A program made the position numbers and the translations under genes. A DNA stretch of 64,000 nucleotides from Actinoplanes sp. NBC_00393 (GTDB lineage: Bacteria; Actinomycetota; Actinomycetes; Mycobacteriales; Micromonosporaceae): NCBI RefSeq assembly GCF_036053395.1, contig NZ_CP107942.1, forward strand, positions 10,096,001 through 10,160,000, written 5' to 3'. Numbering within the stretch: position 1 is the stretch's first letter; every line of letters begins with the position of its first letter. Positions 26,161 to 34,026 of the stretch are shown here, piece after piece. Under the pieces are notes generated by a model. The model saw only the letters and a list, made by a program, of their open reading frames with translations, was not told the origin of the DNA and did not search any database.

Positions 26161-26200
26161 GGGCCGTGGGGTCGTGGGGCCGTGGGGCCGTGGGGCCGTG
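26161..26200. repeat. 8-bp microsatellite, five units
   Basis: Five consecutive GGGCCGTG units, one with a C-to-T change, lie about 70 bp outside the left att repeat. The stretch from 26,020 to the att repeat holds no supported gene. Confidence 0.85.
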
Positions 26201-26266
26201 GCGCCATCGAATGCCGCCAGCGTCGTCCCAGGATGATCATTGAAGCGGCCGTCTTCGCGCATGTGG

Positions 26267-26302
26267 CTTGAGGGCGACGGACGAGTCGGCCTGTACGCCG
26301 GA
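26267..26302. repeat. Left attachment site (36-bp direct repeat, rnpB fragment)
   Basis: Identical over 36 bp to 41,229-41,264, beginning CTTGAGGGCGACGGACGAGT. On the minus strand it reads as the last ~29 nt of rnpB plus a few downstream bases, but no other part of rnpB is here. It is therefore the displaced chromosomal end of the original attB. Confidence 0.9.
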
Positions 26303-26356
26303 CTATGTGCCTGATCTTGCCCGTACGCTGCGGAAACGTCGGCTCCAGGCCCGTCT

Positions 26357-26375
26357 AGGGCGTCGCTAGGGCGTC
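26357..26375. promoter_or_regulatory. Candidate arm-type integrase/Xis sites, left
   Basis: Two TAGGGCGTC copies 11 bp apart lie 55 bp inside the left att repeat and overlap the int stop codon. The same octamer AGGGCGTC occurs four times at 41,110-41,147 inside the right end. Arm-type sites close to both ends are expected for tyrosine integrases; the role is inferred. Confidence 0.5.
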
Positions 26376-27580
26376 AGCGGCTTTTTCGGGTGCCCGAACA
26401 GGGCGTCGATGGCGGTGCGGGTGCGGTCCTCGCTGGCCGGCATGAGGTGGGTGTAGACCCGGAGCGTGAAGCCGGGATCGGCGTGGCCGAGGTAGGCGGC
26501 GAGGGCCTTGATGGTCTCGCCCGCGTCAAGTAGAGCCGAGGCGTAGAAGTGACGCAGCGCGTGCATGCCGGTCGCCCGGCTCCGCTCGATTCCAGCGCTC
26601 TTCAGGGCTGGGTGCCACATGTCCGGATTGAAGTCGCTCCGGTTGATCGCATTCTTGCGGGTCGTGGTGAACACGAGGTTTGCCGTGACCGGCTTGCCCT
26701 TGCCGGGGTCCTCCCAGGGCAGCGTGACGGCCACCGGGGGAACAGCGGCGATGTGCTGCGCGAGGATGTCGGCGATGCTTTCCGGCAGCGGTATCCGCCG
26801 CTCTTTGTCGTTCTTCGGGAGGCCGAAGACGAGCCGGGACCGGACCCGCTTTACCTGCCGCCGGACATGGAGCCAGCCGCCGATGAAGTCGATGTCTTCC
26901 ACGGCCAGGCCGAAGATCTCGCCCTGTCTCAGTCCGCAGCCGCTGCCCACATCCACCATCGGCTGATAGCGGGCCGGGATTGCCGCCCGAATGGCGCGAA
27001 CCTGTTCCAGCGTCCACGGGTCGACCTGGCGTTCATCGGGGCGGGGCGGATCGACTGATTTCGCGGAGCACGGATTCTTGCCGATCCGTTCGTCATCGAC
27101 GGCCGCACCGAGAATCGTGCGTAGGTGGGTGAAGGTCACCGCACGGGTGGCCGGGCCGATCACGTCGACCATCTGAGCGTCCCACTCGCGGATCTGGCCC
27201 GGTTTGATGGACGAGAGCTGACGGTCGCCGAAGTAGGGGTAGAGGTGCCGCCGCACCCTGATTTCGACGCTTTCGCGGGTGGAGGCGTCGAATCGCCGTG
27301 TGCGTAGCCAGGTCTCGGCGAAATCGCGGAACAGCATCTGGCCGGCGGCCGGGTCGATATAGGTGCCCCGAAGTTTGTCCGACTCGATCGAGGTGAGGAA
27401 GTTCTCGGCGGCGCGCTTGGCGCGGTCGGGGAATGACTTCTTTCGTTCCCGCCCGGTGGTGGGGTCGGTGTAGCGCACCCGATACCGCATGCCGACGCCG
27501 TGCAGTTTCGTCTTGACCCGAGTGATCTTCCTGCCGGGTCCGTTGATGGTGTTGAACCATCGATCCTCGATGTGGGCCAT
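26366..27580 (-). CDS. int: Tyrosine recombinase (integrase)
   Basis: A 404-residue phage-type integrase that integrates and excises the element. An N-terminal AP2-like arm-binding region (GVGMRYRVRYTDPTTGRERKKSF) is followed by a SAM-like core-binding domain and the catalytic domain. Catalytic residues are visible: the first Arg in SGCGLRQGEIFGL (~215), HxLRH in MHALRHFYAS (~340), and the GH...Y box in YLGHADPGFTLRVYTHL (nucleophile Tyr ~374). ATG 27580 shares one base with the xis stop codon. Frame upstream of it is spurious. Confidence 0.95.
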   Translation of the reverse strand: MAHIEDRWFNTINGPGRKITRVKTKLHGVGMRYRVRYTDPTTGRERKKSFPDRAKRAAENFLTSIESDKLRGTYIDPAAGQMLFRDFAETWLRTRRFDASTRESVEIRVRRHLYPYFGDRQLSSIKPGQIREWDAQMVDVIGPATRAVTFTHLRTILGAAVDDERIGKNPCSAKSVDPPRPDERQVDPWTLEQVRAIRAAIPARYQPMVDVGSGCGLRQGEIFGLAVEDIDFIGGWLHVRRQVKRVRSRLVFGLPKNDKERRIPLPESIADILAQHIAAVPPVAVTLPWEDPGKGKPVTANLVFTTTRKNAINRSDFNPDMWHPALKSAGIERSRATGMHALRHFYASALLDAGETIKALAAYLGHADPGFTLRVYTHLMPASEDRTRTAIDALFGHPKKPLTP

Positions 27581-27771
27581 TACGCCGCCTGCCGCTGCTG
27601 ACGGAACCACTGGCGGACTTCGTCGGGGTCGTAGCGCAGGTGCCGCCCGACGCGTCCCGCCGGTGGGCCGTAATCGCGTTTGCGCCAGGCGTAGAGGGTT
27701 TGGACCGGGACGCCGAGGTACTGGGAGGTGCGTTCGATCGTCCACAGGTCGTCTGTGGTCGTAGTGGTCAT
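27580..27771 (-). CDS. xis: Excisionase (Xis), MerR/AlpA-like helix-turn-helix
   Basis: A 63-residue winged-helix protein of the excisionase class: LWTIERTSQYLGVPVQTLYAWRKRDYGPPAGRVGRHLRYDPDEVRQWF. The YLGVPVQTLYAWR helix-turn-helix and GRHLRYDPDEV wing are typical. It is immediately upstream of int with a one-base overlap, and its start overlaps the preceding small gene by 4 nt. Confidence 0.93.
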   Translation of the reverse strand: MTTTTTDDLWTIERTSQYLGVPVQTLYAWRKRDYGPPAGRVGRHLRYDPDEVRQWFRQQRQAA

Positions 27772-27974
27772 CGTGGCGGTGTCTCCTTGCGGGTGATGGT
27801 CAGGTAGACGCGTACCTCGCCGGTGTGGCTGGCGGGGTGGGTGCTGGTGCGGCAGATCGCCGTGTCGCCGTAGCACTTGGCGTAGTAGGCGGTCAGGTAG
27901 CGCTTCTGGACGGTGACGGTTTCGGCGGGGCCGATGAGCCGGATCGCGAGCAGGGGGCGGGGTCGGTGGGGCAT
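27768..27974 (-). CDS. Small AICE-conserved hypothetical protein
   Basis: A 68-residue product from ATG 27974, with GAAGGA upstream. It reads MPHRPRPLLAIRLIGPAE...QKRYLTAYYAKCYGDTAICRT...EVRVYLTI, probably a small alpha-beta protein. I know no function; similar short proteins sit between rep and xis in actinomycete elements. It overlaps xis by 4 nt. Confidence 0.7.
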   Translation of the reverse strand: MPHRPRPLLAIRLIGPAETVTVQKRYLTAYYAKCYGDTAICRTSTHPASHTGEVRVYLTITRKETPPR

Positions 27975-28042
27975 GGTGGGTCCTTCCGGGTCGCAGGTGC
28001 TCGGGTTGGTGTGGTGTCGCTGTGGAGTTGTCAAGGAACGGT

Positions 28043-28058
28043 TGACACGTACGTGTCA
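28043..28058. promoter_or_regulatory. 16-bp palindrome, copy 1
   Basis: Perfect palindrome TGACACGTACGTGTCA, overlapping the rep stop codon and upstream of the small gene/xis/int group. Copies 2 and 3 are at 32,756 and 35,155. All three share the 19-bp asymmetric core TTGACACGTACGTGTCAGG. It is a likely binding site for an element regulator or transfer protein. Confidence 0.7.
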
Positions 28059-29633
28059 GGCGGCGAGGGGGTGGACCGTGGTCGCTGGGTCCGGGTCGGC
28101 GTAGTCGAGGTTGTGGGCGTGGCGGCGGGCGGCGTCGGCGGCGCTGTTGGCGAGTAGGGCGTCGCCGGTGGTGATCCAGCCGGTGGCGTGGTAGCCGAGT
28201 CGGCAGACGACGAGGTCGGCTTCTTGGTCGTCCCAGAGGTGGGGGTGGCCTTGGGTGCGGCGCCAGATGACGCGTTCGAGGCGTTTGAAGGCGTAGGTGA
28301 CCGAGAAGCCCCGGCTTTTGGTGGTGATGTGGCCGCCGTGGCCGTACTGGTGGGCGTAGCGGCGCAGCCGTTGCCAGCCGTCGGCGGCGCCGAGTGTCCA
28401 GCAGGCCCGGATCAGCCGGCCGACGTGCGTGGTCGAGTCGGTGTGCAGGTCGACGGCGAGCTGGTCGAGGCGGCGGAAGGTGGAGCCGGTGGCTTCGGTG
28501 CTTTTGGTGACGTACTTGGCGAGGTAGCCGGTGAGTTTGACCAGGTTGGCGTCCGCGCCGGGGGCGTTGATGTGTTTGAGGTCCAGGCCGCGGGTGCCCC
28601 AGCCGATTGGCCAGCCGCCGGGGTGCTCGGGGTGGGCGCGGCTGGTGTAGGCGGTTTTGCGGAACGCGGTGTCCAGGACGCTTTCGAACATGGTGCGGGT
28701 GACCGTCTGGTCGGCGGGGACGATCGCGGTGGGGCAGTCCGGGTGGTAGCCGTCCAGCCGGAAGATCGCGTGGTAGTGCACGACGCCACGGGCCTGGAAT
28801 TCGTAGACCTTGACGTAGCGGCGGCGCAGGGTGACGCCGAGCCGCCGGCCGAGGCGTTCCAGTTCGCGGTCGGCTTCCTGGACGGTGCGGCGCCACAGTT
28901 CCGGGGCTTCGTGGTTCCACACGACTTGGCCGGTGTGGTCGTAGCAGTCCAGGCAGAACGGCACCCCGAGCAGCGGGTCGGTGGTCTTGTGCCGGGTGGT
29001 GCAGCGCATCTCGACACCGTGCGGGCAAGGTTTGGCGAACGGTCGGCAGATCGAGGCGCGGCAGGTGCAGCGTTCCCGGCTGCGGCAGTCAGCGGCGTGG
29101 GTTTTCACGACGCGGTGGTGGACCGGGCCGAAGCTGGGGGCGGTGGCGGTCAGGAAGATTGCGATGTGCTGGTCGAGTGGGGGCAGCCCGTAGCGGTTGC
29201 CTTCCAGTCCGGCGCGGATGATCTGGAAGGTGTCGCGGCGGTACACCTCCGCGCAGGACGGGCAGACGGAGGCCCGGCGGTTGCCGCACGGGGTGTAGAG
29301 GACACCGTCGGGCATGTCGGTTTCGGTGTCGATGGTGTGCATCAGCTGGCCGTCGCGGTTGCGGACGTCGATCTGCCCGGACAGCCGGATCGGGCGGGTG
29401 CAGGCGGCGGCCGCACTGACGTGGCCGAGCCAGTCGTCGAGGTCACCGGAGCGGACCCGGGCACGGGCGGAGACAACCTCGGTCGCGTCGAAGCCCAGTT
29501 GTGAGTCCGGGTCGGCGGGGGCCGGGCTGGTCGTGGTGGGGGCGGCCCACGGCCAGTAGGTCTCGGCGTTCTCCCCCGAGCCCGCAACCAGGGAAGTGGT
29601 TGCGGGTCCGAGAGGCAGCGTCGAGCTGCTCAT
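28056..29633 (-). CDS. Replication initiator protein (RepSA-like)
   Basis: A 525-residue initiator of the actinomycete RepSA type, expected to start rolling-circle replication of the excised element. Visible parts are a Cys-rich N-terminal region (YTPCGNRRASVCPSCAEVYRRD, then CRSRERCTCRAS and CPHGVEMRC), KVYEFQARGVVHYHAIFRLDGY with the HxH-type metal motif, and YLAKYVTKSTEATG. It overlaps the DUF2637 gene start by 4 nt. This gene implies the element replicates autonomously after excision. Confidence 0.9.
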   Translation of the reverse strand: MSSSTLPLGPATTSLVAGSGENAETYWPWAAPTTTSPAPADPDSQLGFDATEVVSARARVRSGDLDDWLGHVSAAAACTRPIRLSGQIDVRNRDGQLMHTIDTETDMPDGVLYTPCGNRRASVCPSCAEVYRRDTFQIIRAGLEGNRYGLPPLDQHIAIFLTATAPSFGPVHHRVVKTHAADCRSRERCTCRASICRPFAKPCPHGVEMRCTTRHKTTDPLLGVPFCLDCYDHTGQVVWNHEAPELWRRTVQEADRELERLGRRLGVTLRRRYVKVYEFQARGVVHYHAIFRLDGYHPDCPTAIVPADQTVTRTMFESVLDTAFRKTAYTSRAHPEHPGGWPIGWGTRGLDLKHINAPGADANLVKLTGYLAKYVTKSTEATGSTFRRLDQLAVDLHTDSTTHVGRLIRACWTLGAADGWQRLRRYAHQYGHGGHITTKSRGFSVTYAFKRLERVIWRRTQGHPHLWDDQEADLVVCRLGYHATGWITTGDALLANSAADAARRHAHNLDYADPDPATTVHPLAA

Positions 29634-30544
29634 CTGGCGGCTCCGATCACAGAGCCGTTGTGCGGCCGGGTGGTGGCCGGCACGGTTGGGTTGTCGGTGA
29701 GGTGGGTGAGGATGTCGGCGGCCTGCGTGCTCGGCACGCGCAGCCGGACAGCGAGTTGGTTCGGGTTGATGTCTTCGCCGTGGGTGTCGCGGTGCGAGGC
29801 GGCGATGGTCCGGGCGTTGTTCAGCAGCGGTTGCGGGTATCGCGTCACCGGGACAGCCGGGGCCGTCAGCGCAGGCGTGGGCGTCGGGGCTGGGGCAGGT
29901 TCTGCTGGTGCCGGGGCGGTGGTCTTGCGGGCCGGGGTCCGTGCGGGTGTCTTCTTCGCCGGGGTGCTCTTCTTGGCGGGTGTGGTGGCCCTGGTCTTCT
30001 TGGGTGCGGCGGCCGGGCGGACGCTCACGCGCTCGGTGTCGGATGACGTGGCGGGTGAGGTGGCCGGCGTGTCAGCCGTGACCGGGTTGGTGGGCCGGGG
30101 TGTTGCGGTGGCGGTGAAGACGAGCTTGGACAGGCCGAGGAAGGCCAGCGCGGGCAGGGCGGAGACCACCCAGCCGGAGACGCCGGGCTTGGCGACGGCG
30201 AGCTGTGCGGTGAGCGAGAACAGCACCGCGCCGAACAACAGGACCATCGGGTAGCCGACCTTGGCGTGCGGGTCACGGCGACGGCGACGGCCGATCTCGA
30301 TGATGGCGGCGGTCGGGATCAGTTCGGAGATGACCGCGTTGGCCCAGCCGAACCATTCCGGGGTTCCGGTCGGGCTGTTGTCGAGCGTCCAGTCGTGGAC
30401 GTGGGTGAACGAGGCGGCGCCGGCCATCAGGCCGACGAGCAGGACGATGACGATCAGGACGAGGAACTGGATCGTGTCGACAGAGTTCCGCCTGCGTGAG
30501 GCGGTGGGCACGGTGGCGTCCAGCTTGGACGCGGCGGTGGTCAT
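29630..30544 (-). CDS. DUF2637 (SpdB-like) transfer-associated membrane protein
   Basis: A 304-residue protein with about four TM helices in the first 160 residues (VLIVIVLLVGLMAGAASF, ISELIPTAAIIEIG, VLLFGAVLFSLTAQLA, VVSALPALAFLGLS). A long Ala/Pro/Lys/Thr-rich linker follows, then a C-terminal helical module (ARTIAASHRDTHGEDINPNQLAVRLRVPSTQAADILTHL) that looks like a small winged helix. DUF2637/SpdB proteins help intramycelial plasmid spread and contact the FtsK-like Tra protein. It overlaps both neighbours. Confidence 0.85.
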   Translation of the reverse strand: MTTAASKLDATVPTASRRRNSVDTIQFLVLIVIVLLVGLMAGAASFTHVHDWTLDNSPTGTPEWFGWANAVISELIPTAAIIEIGRRRRRDPHAKVGYPMVLLFGAVLFSLTAQLAVAKPGVSGWVVSALPALAFLGLSKLVFTATATPRPTNPVTADTPATSPATSSDTERVSVRPAAAPKKTRATTPAKKSTPAKKTPARTPARKTTAPAPAEPAPAPTPTPALTAPAVPVTRYPQPLLNNARTIAASHRDTHGEDINPNQLAVRLRVPSTQAADILTHLTDNPTVPATTRPHNGSVIGAAR

Positions 30545-30768
30545 GACGCCTGCCGAAGGGGCGGGGCGTCTTCGAAGCGGGAGAAGCCGAGCAGGACCGG
30601 GCTGGTGAGCCCGAAGTGCTCGCGGATCAGTTTGGTGACGGTTTGAACGTCGTCCATCGTGCGGATGGGAGTGGGCAGTTTGAGTTCGGCGTTGCCGTGG
30701 GAGATGCCGCCGGGAAGGGTGTCGGCGTAGGAGATCAGGTAGCGGTACGGCTGAGATGTCGTGGTCAT
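30541..30768 (-). CDS. Small hypothetical protein
   Basis: A 75-residue protein: YRYLISYADTLPGGISHGNAELKL...MDDVQTVTKLIREHFG...VLLGFSRFED. It looks like a compact alpha-beta domain. Family not recognised, though similar short proteins precede DUF2637 genes in AICEs. AAAGGA precedes the ATG; overlaps the DUF2637 gene by 4 nt. Confidence 0.65.
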   Translation of the reverse strand: MTTTSQPYRYLISYADTLPGGISHGNAELKLPTPIRTMDDVQTVTKLIREHFGLTSPVLLGFSRFEDAPPLRQAS

Positions 30769-30782
30769 GGCTGGTGGTCCTT

Positions 30783-31244
30783 TCAGACGAGGGTGTTGGT
30801 CAGGGCGGTCAGGACGGCGAGGACGACAGCACCTCGCATCAGGTCGGTGGCGAGCCGGATGAGCCGGTATTTGCGCTGCACGGAGCGCGACAGGCTGATC
30901 AGTTGGTGGGCTTGGTAGGCCGCGTGTTCGCGGTCGGTCTGCTCGAACTCGGTGAGCAGGGCGGAGATGGTGGGCGCTGCGGCCCAGCGGACGAATCCGT
31001 GGTTGCCGCGCAGCGCGGGCCGCACGGCGGTCATCAGCAAGATGACGGCAGCACAGATGGTGGCGACCGTGAGGACGGCTGTAGTGGTGGCCGGGCCGGT
31101 CAGCGGGACTTTGGCGATGATGGCGACGCCGACGGACGCGGCGGTCAGGGAACCGGCGAGCAGCATGGCTGCTTTGGTGTCGATGCGGCCCATCTGGGCG
31201 TTGACGTCGGTGATGGCGGTGGTGAGGTGGTCGGTGGTGGTCAT
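30783..31244 (-). CDS. Pycsar-effector-like (PycTM) membrane protein
   Basis: A 153-residue membrane protein resembling the PycTM effector domain of Pycsar antiphage systems. The N-terminal helix carries the family-like DxKAxxLL segment (GRIDTKAAMLLAGSL), followed by two TM helices (LLAGSLTAASVGVAIIA and AVLTVATICAAVILLM). A cytoplasmic helical region and a third hydrophobic segment near the C-terminus complete it. In Pycsar, a dedicated pyrimidine cyclase makes cCMP or cUMP that triggers membrane disruption. No cyclase gene is visible in this element. It overlaps the next gene by 4 nt. Confidence 0.65.
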   Translation of the reverse strand: MTTTDHLTTAITDVNAQMGRIDTKAAMLLAGSLTAASVGVAIIAKVPLTGPATTTAVLTVATICAAVILLMTAVRPALRGNHGFVRWAAAPTISALLTEFEQTDREHAAYQAHQLISLSRSVQRKYRLIRLATDLMRGAVVLAVLTALTNTLV

Positions 31245-31675
31245 GCGTAGACCTCCGGATCGAGTGGGACGACGGCGATCACGCCGTCGCAGCTGTCGCA
31301 GAAGACAGGGACAAGGCGCAGGTCAGCGAGATCGCTGACCAGTTCGGTCGGGGTGTTGTAGGTCGCCGGGTAGACGGCGGTGCCGTCGCAGTCGCCGCAG
31401 GGCAGCGTGCAGACGGGGCAGGATTCGAAGAGTTCGCCCAGGGCGTCATGGCGTCCGGCGGGCATGATGTGGTCGATGCAGAACCGGCAGTGGTGCTGCC
31501 GGAGATGGGATTGCGCCCACGCCAGGGCTTGCGCCCAGGTGGCGAAGGCGTCGAGCCAGGTCGTGTGACTGGTGATCTGGCAGCAGGGGCAGGACGCCTC
31601 CCACGGCCGTTCCGGGGCGAAGAAGCCCTGAGGGTTGAAGGTGATGCGGACGCGCTGCTCTTGGAGAAGGCTCAT
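31241..31675 (-). CDS. Cysteine-rich multi-zinc-ribbon protein
   Basis: A 144-residue protein with at least four Cys pairs: CPCC, CRFC, CPVC...CGDC and CDSC, each plausible for zinc binding. Between them is WLDAFATWAQALAWAQSHLRQHHCRFC. Its ATGA starts overlap neighbours on both sides. Family not recognised; nucleic-acid or protein binding is a reasonable guess only. Confidence 0.65.
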   Translation of the reverse strand: MSLLQEQRVRITFNPQGFFAPERPWEASCPCCQITSHTTWLDAFATWAQALAWAQSHLRQHHCRFCIDHIMPAGRHDALGELFESCPVCTLPCGDCDGTAVYPATYNTPTELVSDLADLRLVPVFCDSCDGVIAVVPLDPEVYA

Positions 31676-32796
31676 TGGGCACTTCCCGAGGAGGCGCAGT
31701 CGAGGCAGGCGCCGGTGCGGCGCGGGATGTAGTAGGTCTGAAGCTCTCCGCACTTGGGGCAGGTCCGGCGGGCGGCGAGTGCCCGGCCGACGGCGGCGAG
31801 CTGGGCGGGGCTGGCCGTGCGTTTCGCGACGGCGAGGTCGATGCGGTACAGGTAGGCGACGCGGTCGCCGCGACGCCACATGATCTGCGCGGCGATCTCC
31901 TGTCCGCCGGGACGAAGGTTCTGTTCGCGCAGTTGGCGGCGGGTGGCGAGGCCGGTCGGGGCCATCCGGAACGGATAGGTGGGCAGGCCGTACCGCTCGC
32001 CGGTGGGGTCGTAAAAGTGCATCGGATCCTCCGGAGTGGAATCGGCCGGCACGGTGTCGGCCTGGTCGTCGCCGTGGTCACACGGCTGGCCGAACGTCGG
32101 GAAGACGTAGGTGTCGCGGTCGATGTCCTCGGGCAGGAACGCCGCCGCGCAGACGGCGCAGACGATCGGGCCTTCCTGGAAGGCGGTCACCGAGAGGCGG
32201 ATCTTGCGGGGGCACTCGCACTCGCAGGAGACGCCGTTGTTGTTGTTCGTGCGCTCTTTGCCGGGGCCGAAGACCTCGGGGTGGCGGTAGACGGTGAGCG
32301 CGGCGTCGAGGCTGCCGATGATGTCGGCGTAGTCGAGGGCGGCCTGGTCGGTGAGGGTGCACGGCGAGTAGCCGAGCTTGTCGTCCTTGCGGGCTGAGAG
32401 GCCGAGTTCGGCGGCGAGGGTGGCGAATTTCTTGTTGTGCCACCGGCCCTGCCGAGAGGTGTCCTGGACACCACGGGCGTCGGCGAGGCCGTGGGTGGCC
32501 TCGTGCAGCAGAGTCACCAGGATCTCGGCGGGGCTGCGTTTGAGTCCTTCGCCGGAGATCAGGACCTCGGGGAGTTGCCGGTCGCCGTGCTGCCAGCGCA
32601 GGGACGCGAAGTGGCCCCACTTCATCGCGGCGTTCGGTTTGGCCGGCGAGCCGGAGCCGACGATCAGGACGGCTTCCGGGACCTCAGAGTGCCGGGCGCG
32701 GATCGCCGCCCACGCGGATTCGAGAACAGCCAGGAGTCCGGCCGTGGTGAACGGTTGACACGTACGTGTCAGGTCGGGGATTACGGGGGTGGTCAT
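31672..32796 (-). CDS. SprT-like zinc metalloprotease with C-terminal RRQL/zinc-ribbon domain
   Basis: A 374-residue two-domain protein. The N-terminal ~230 residues contain the SprT-like HExxH site (LVTLLHEATHGLADARG, then GRWHNKKFATLAAELGL). The C-terminal ~110 residues hold a module with RRQLREQNLRPGGQ, AYLYRIDLAVAKRT, ARRTCPKCG and a final CLDCA, a zinc ribbon. That module is duplicated as a separate gene directly upstream (32,800-33,204). GGGAGG precedes ATG 32796. The 16-bp palindrome copy 2 lies inside codons 9-14. Possible roles are DNA-protein crosslink processing or anti-host-defence; both are inference. Confidence 0.75.
   Translation of the reverse strand: MTTPVIPDLTRTCQPFTTAGLLAVLESAWAAIRARHSEVPEAVLIVGSGSPAKPNAAMKWGHFASLRWQHGDRQLPEVLISGEGLKRSPAEILVTLLHEATHGLADARGVQDTSRQGRWHNKKFATLAAELGLSARKDDKLGYSPCTLTDQAALDYADIIGSLDAALTVYRHPEVFGPGKERTNNNNGVSCECECPRKIRLSVTAFQEGPIVCAVCAAAFLPEDIDRDTYVFPTFGQPCDHGDDQADTVPADSTPEDPMHFYDPTGERYGLPTYPFRMAPTGLATRRQLREQNLRPGGQEIAAQIMWRRGDRVAYLYRIDLAVAKRTASPAQLAAVGRALAARRTCPKCGELQTYYIPRRTGACLDCASSGSAQ
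32756..32771. promoter_or_regulatory. 16-bp palindrome, copy 2
   Basis: Same TGACACGTACGTGTCA palindrome, here 25-40 nt downstream of the metalloprotease start codon, where it encodes part of LTRTCQ. A site just inside a coding start is well placed for repression of transcription or translation. Confidence 0.7.
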
Positions 32797-32799
32797 GGT

Positions 32800-33204
32800 C
32801 TACCTCCCGGAGTCGCAGGTCAGGCACGCGCCGGTCGAGCGCGGGATGAAGTAGGTCTGGACGCGGCCGCACAGGCCGCAGGTGCGGCGGGCGAGCAGGG
32901 CTTTCGCCAAGGCGCGCCGTTGTGCCGGGGTGGCGGTGCGTTTGGGAGCCGCCAGATCACGGCGGTAGAGGAACGCGACGCGGCGTTGCTTGCGGTGCCG
33001 CCAGAGGATCTGTGCGACCGGGTCTTGCCCGTTGGGTCGCAGCCCTTCGGCTCGTAGCTGGCGCAGGGTGGCCAGCCCGTCAGGAGCCAAGCGGAAGGGG
33101 AAGGTCGGGAAGCCGTACCGGCGTCCTTCGGGGTCGTAGAACTCGACCTTGATGCCGGTGCGCGCGCCGAGCGCGTCGAGGAACGGGTTGGTTCGTGTGG
33201 TCAT
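32800..33204 (-). CDS. RRQL/zinc-ribbon domain protein
   Basis: A 134-residue stand-alone version of the module at the C-terminus of the metalloprotease. Shared features are YGFPTFPFRLAPDGLATLRQLRAEGLRPNGQDP, VAFLYRRDLAAPKRTATPAQRRAL, RRTCGLCGR, TYFIPRSTGACLTC. Two Cys pairs form a zinc ribbon. It is common in actinomycete elements and of unknown role. It lies 3 nt upstream of the metalloprotease gene and overlaps the preceding gene by 4 nt. Confidence 0.75.
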   Translation of the reverse strand: MTTRTNPFLDALGARTGIKVEFYDPEGRRYGFPTFPFRLAPDGLATLRQLRAEGLRPNGQDPVAQILWRHRKQRRVAFLYRRDLAAPKRTATPAQRRALAKALLARRTCGLCGRVQTYFIPRSTGACLTCDSGR

Positions 33205-33383
33205 GCGGCGGCCCTCCGAGCGGAGGTGCGGCCGGTGAAGAAGTGCAGTTCGACGTCCGCCGGCACCGGCTCAGGGGTGCTCAGGTCCAGTTCGCGGGAG
33301 TAGCCGAAGCCCTGATCGGGTGTGGTGGTGTGGCGGCAGCGGCCGCAGATCCAGGCGGCGGCGGTGAGGGTGGCGGTGTTCAT
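33201..33383 (-). CDS. Small zinc-ribbon-like hypothetical protein
   Basis: A 60-residue product from ATG 33383 with one CGRC pair (AAWICGRCRHTTTPDQ) and an acidic middle. It overlaps both neighbouring genes by 4 nt, which is the main support for its being real. Confidence 0.6.
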   Translation of the reverse strand: MNTATLTAAAWICGRCRHTTTPDQGFGYSRELDLSTPEPVPADVELHFFTGRTSARRAAA

Positions 33384-33913
33384 CGGCGGGCCGCCAGCCA
33401 GGCGAGGAAGCCCTCGCGGGTGGGCCACGTTTCGGCCCAGGCGCAGGAGTCGGCGTAGGTTTCGAGATCGTCGGGGGAGGCGTGCGCCCATTCGAATTCG
33501 TCGGCGGCCGCCCGCAGGGTGGCGATGACGTTCTTGGCGGTCTGGTTGCCGTTGTCGTTCCAGTCGACGATTCGGTTGAAGCCGTCGAAGCAGGTCGGGC
33601 CGCAGTCGTAGCTGACGCTGGTTCCCGCGTCGCTGAGGTAGTTGATGAGCCATCCGGCAGCGCGGCGGCAGTCACCGAGGGTTTCGAGACGCTCGGAGGT
33701 CGGGAAATCGGTGCGGCGGCCGTGAGCGGCCATACCAATCGCACCGAGGGCACAGGCGGCCGGGAAAGCGCCGAGACCGGCGTAGTAGTCGTTGCGGGTC
33801 CAGCCTCGAAGTTCGAGGTAGTGGGCGGCTCCGCGCAGGGTGTCGGCCGGGGTCACCGTGATTTCCGTGGTGGTGTCGGCGGCGGAGCTGGTCGGGTTTT
33901 GGGTACGGTGCAT
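33380..33913 (-). CDS. DUF6197-like protein
   Basis: A 177-residue protein resembling the DUF6197 family of actinobacterial elements. It reads TLRGAAHYLELRGWTRNDYYAG...ACALGAIGMAA, followed later by NRIVDWNDNGNQTAKNVIATLRAAADEFE. The GW..., Ala-rich helix and WND..N segments are the family pattern. Function unknown. ATG 33913 overlaps nothing upstream; a 113-nt gap before it holds no gene I can support. Confidence 0.7.
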   Translation of the reverse strand: MHRTQNPTSSAADTTTEITVTPADTLRGAAHYLELRGWTRNDYYAGLGAFPAACALGAIGMAAHGRRTDFPTSERLETLGDCRRAAGWLINYLSDAGTSVSYDCGPTCFDGFNRIVDWNDNGNQTAKNVIATLRAAADEFEWAHASPDDLETYADSCAWAETWPTREGFLAWLAARR

Positions 33914-34026
33914 GACGCCACGTCCTTTCGTGGGCGGTGGTGGTGGCCGACGGGCCGGGGTGGCTTTCCAGGGCTTGATCCCGGTTCGTCGGCTGTTCCT
34001 ATGTGGTGGTGCTGGTGGTGCCTTTC

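Noticed and set aside
28041-28058. TTGACA of the palindrome as a -35 promoter box
   Set aside because: No plausible -10 hexamer at 16-19 bp on either strand in the three copies; the palindrome itself is the conserved feature.
28188-29504. 438-codon plus-strand frame
   Set aside because: Antisense to the RepSA-like initiator; Gly/Val/Asp-rich shadow.
30266-31250. Plus-strand Asp/Gly-rich frames
   Set aside because: Shadows of the minus-strand DUF2637 and PycTM-like genes, which have TM helices and coupled starts.
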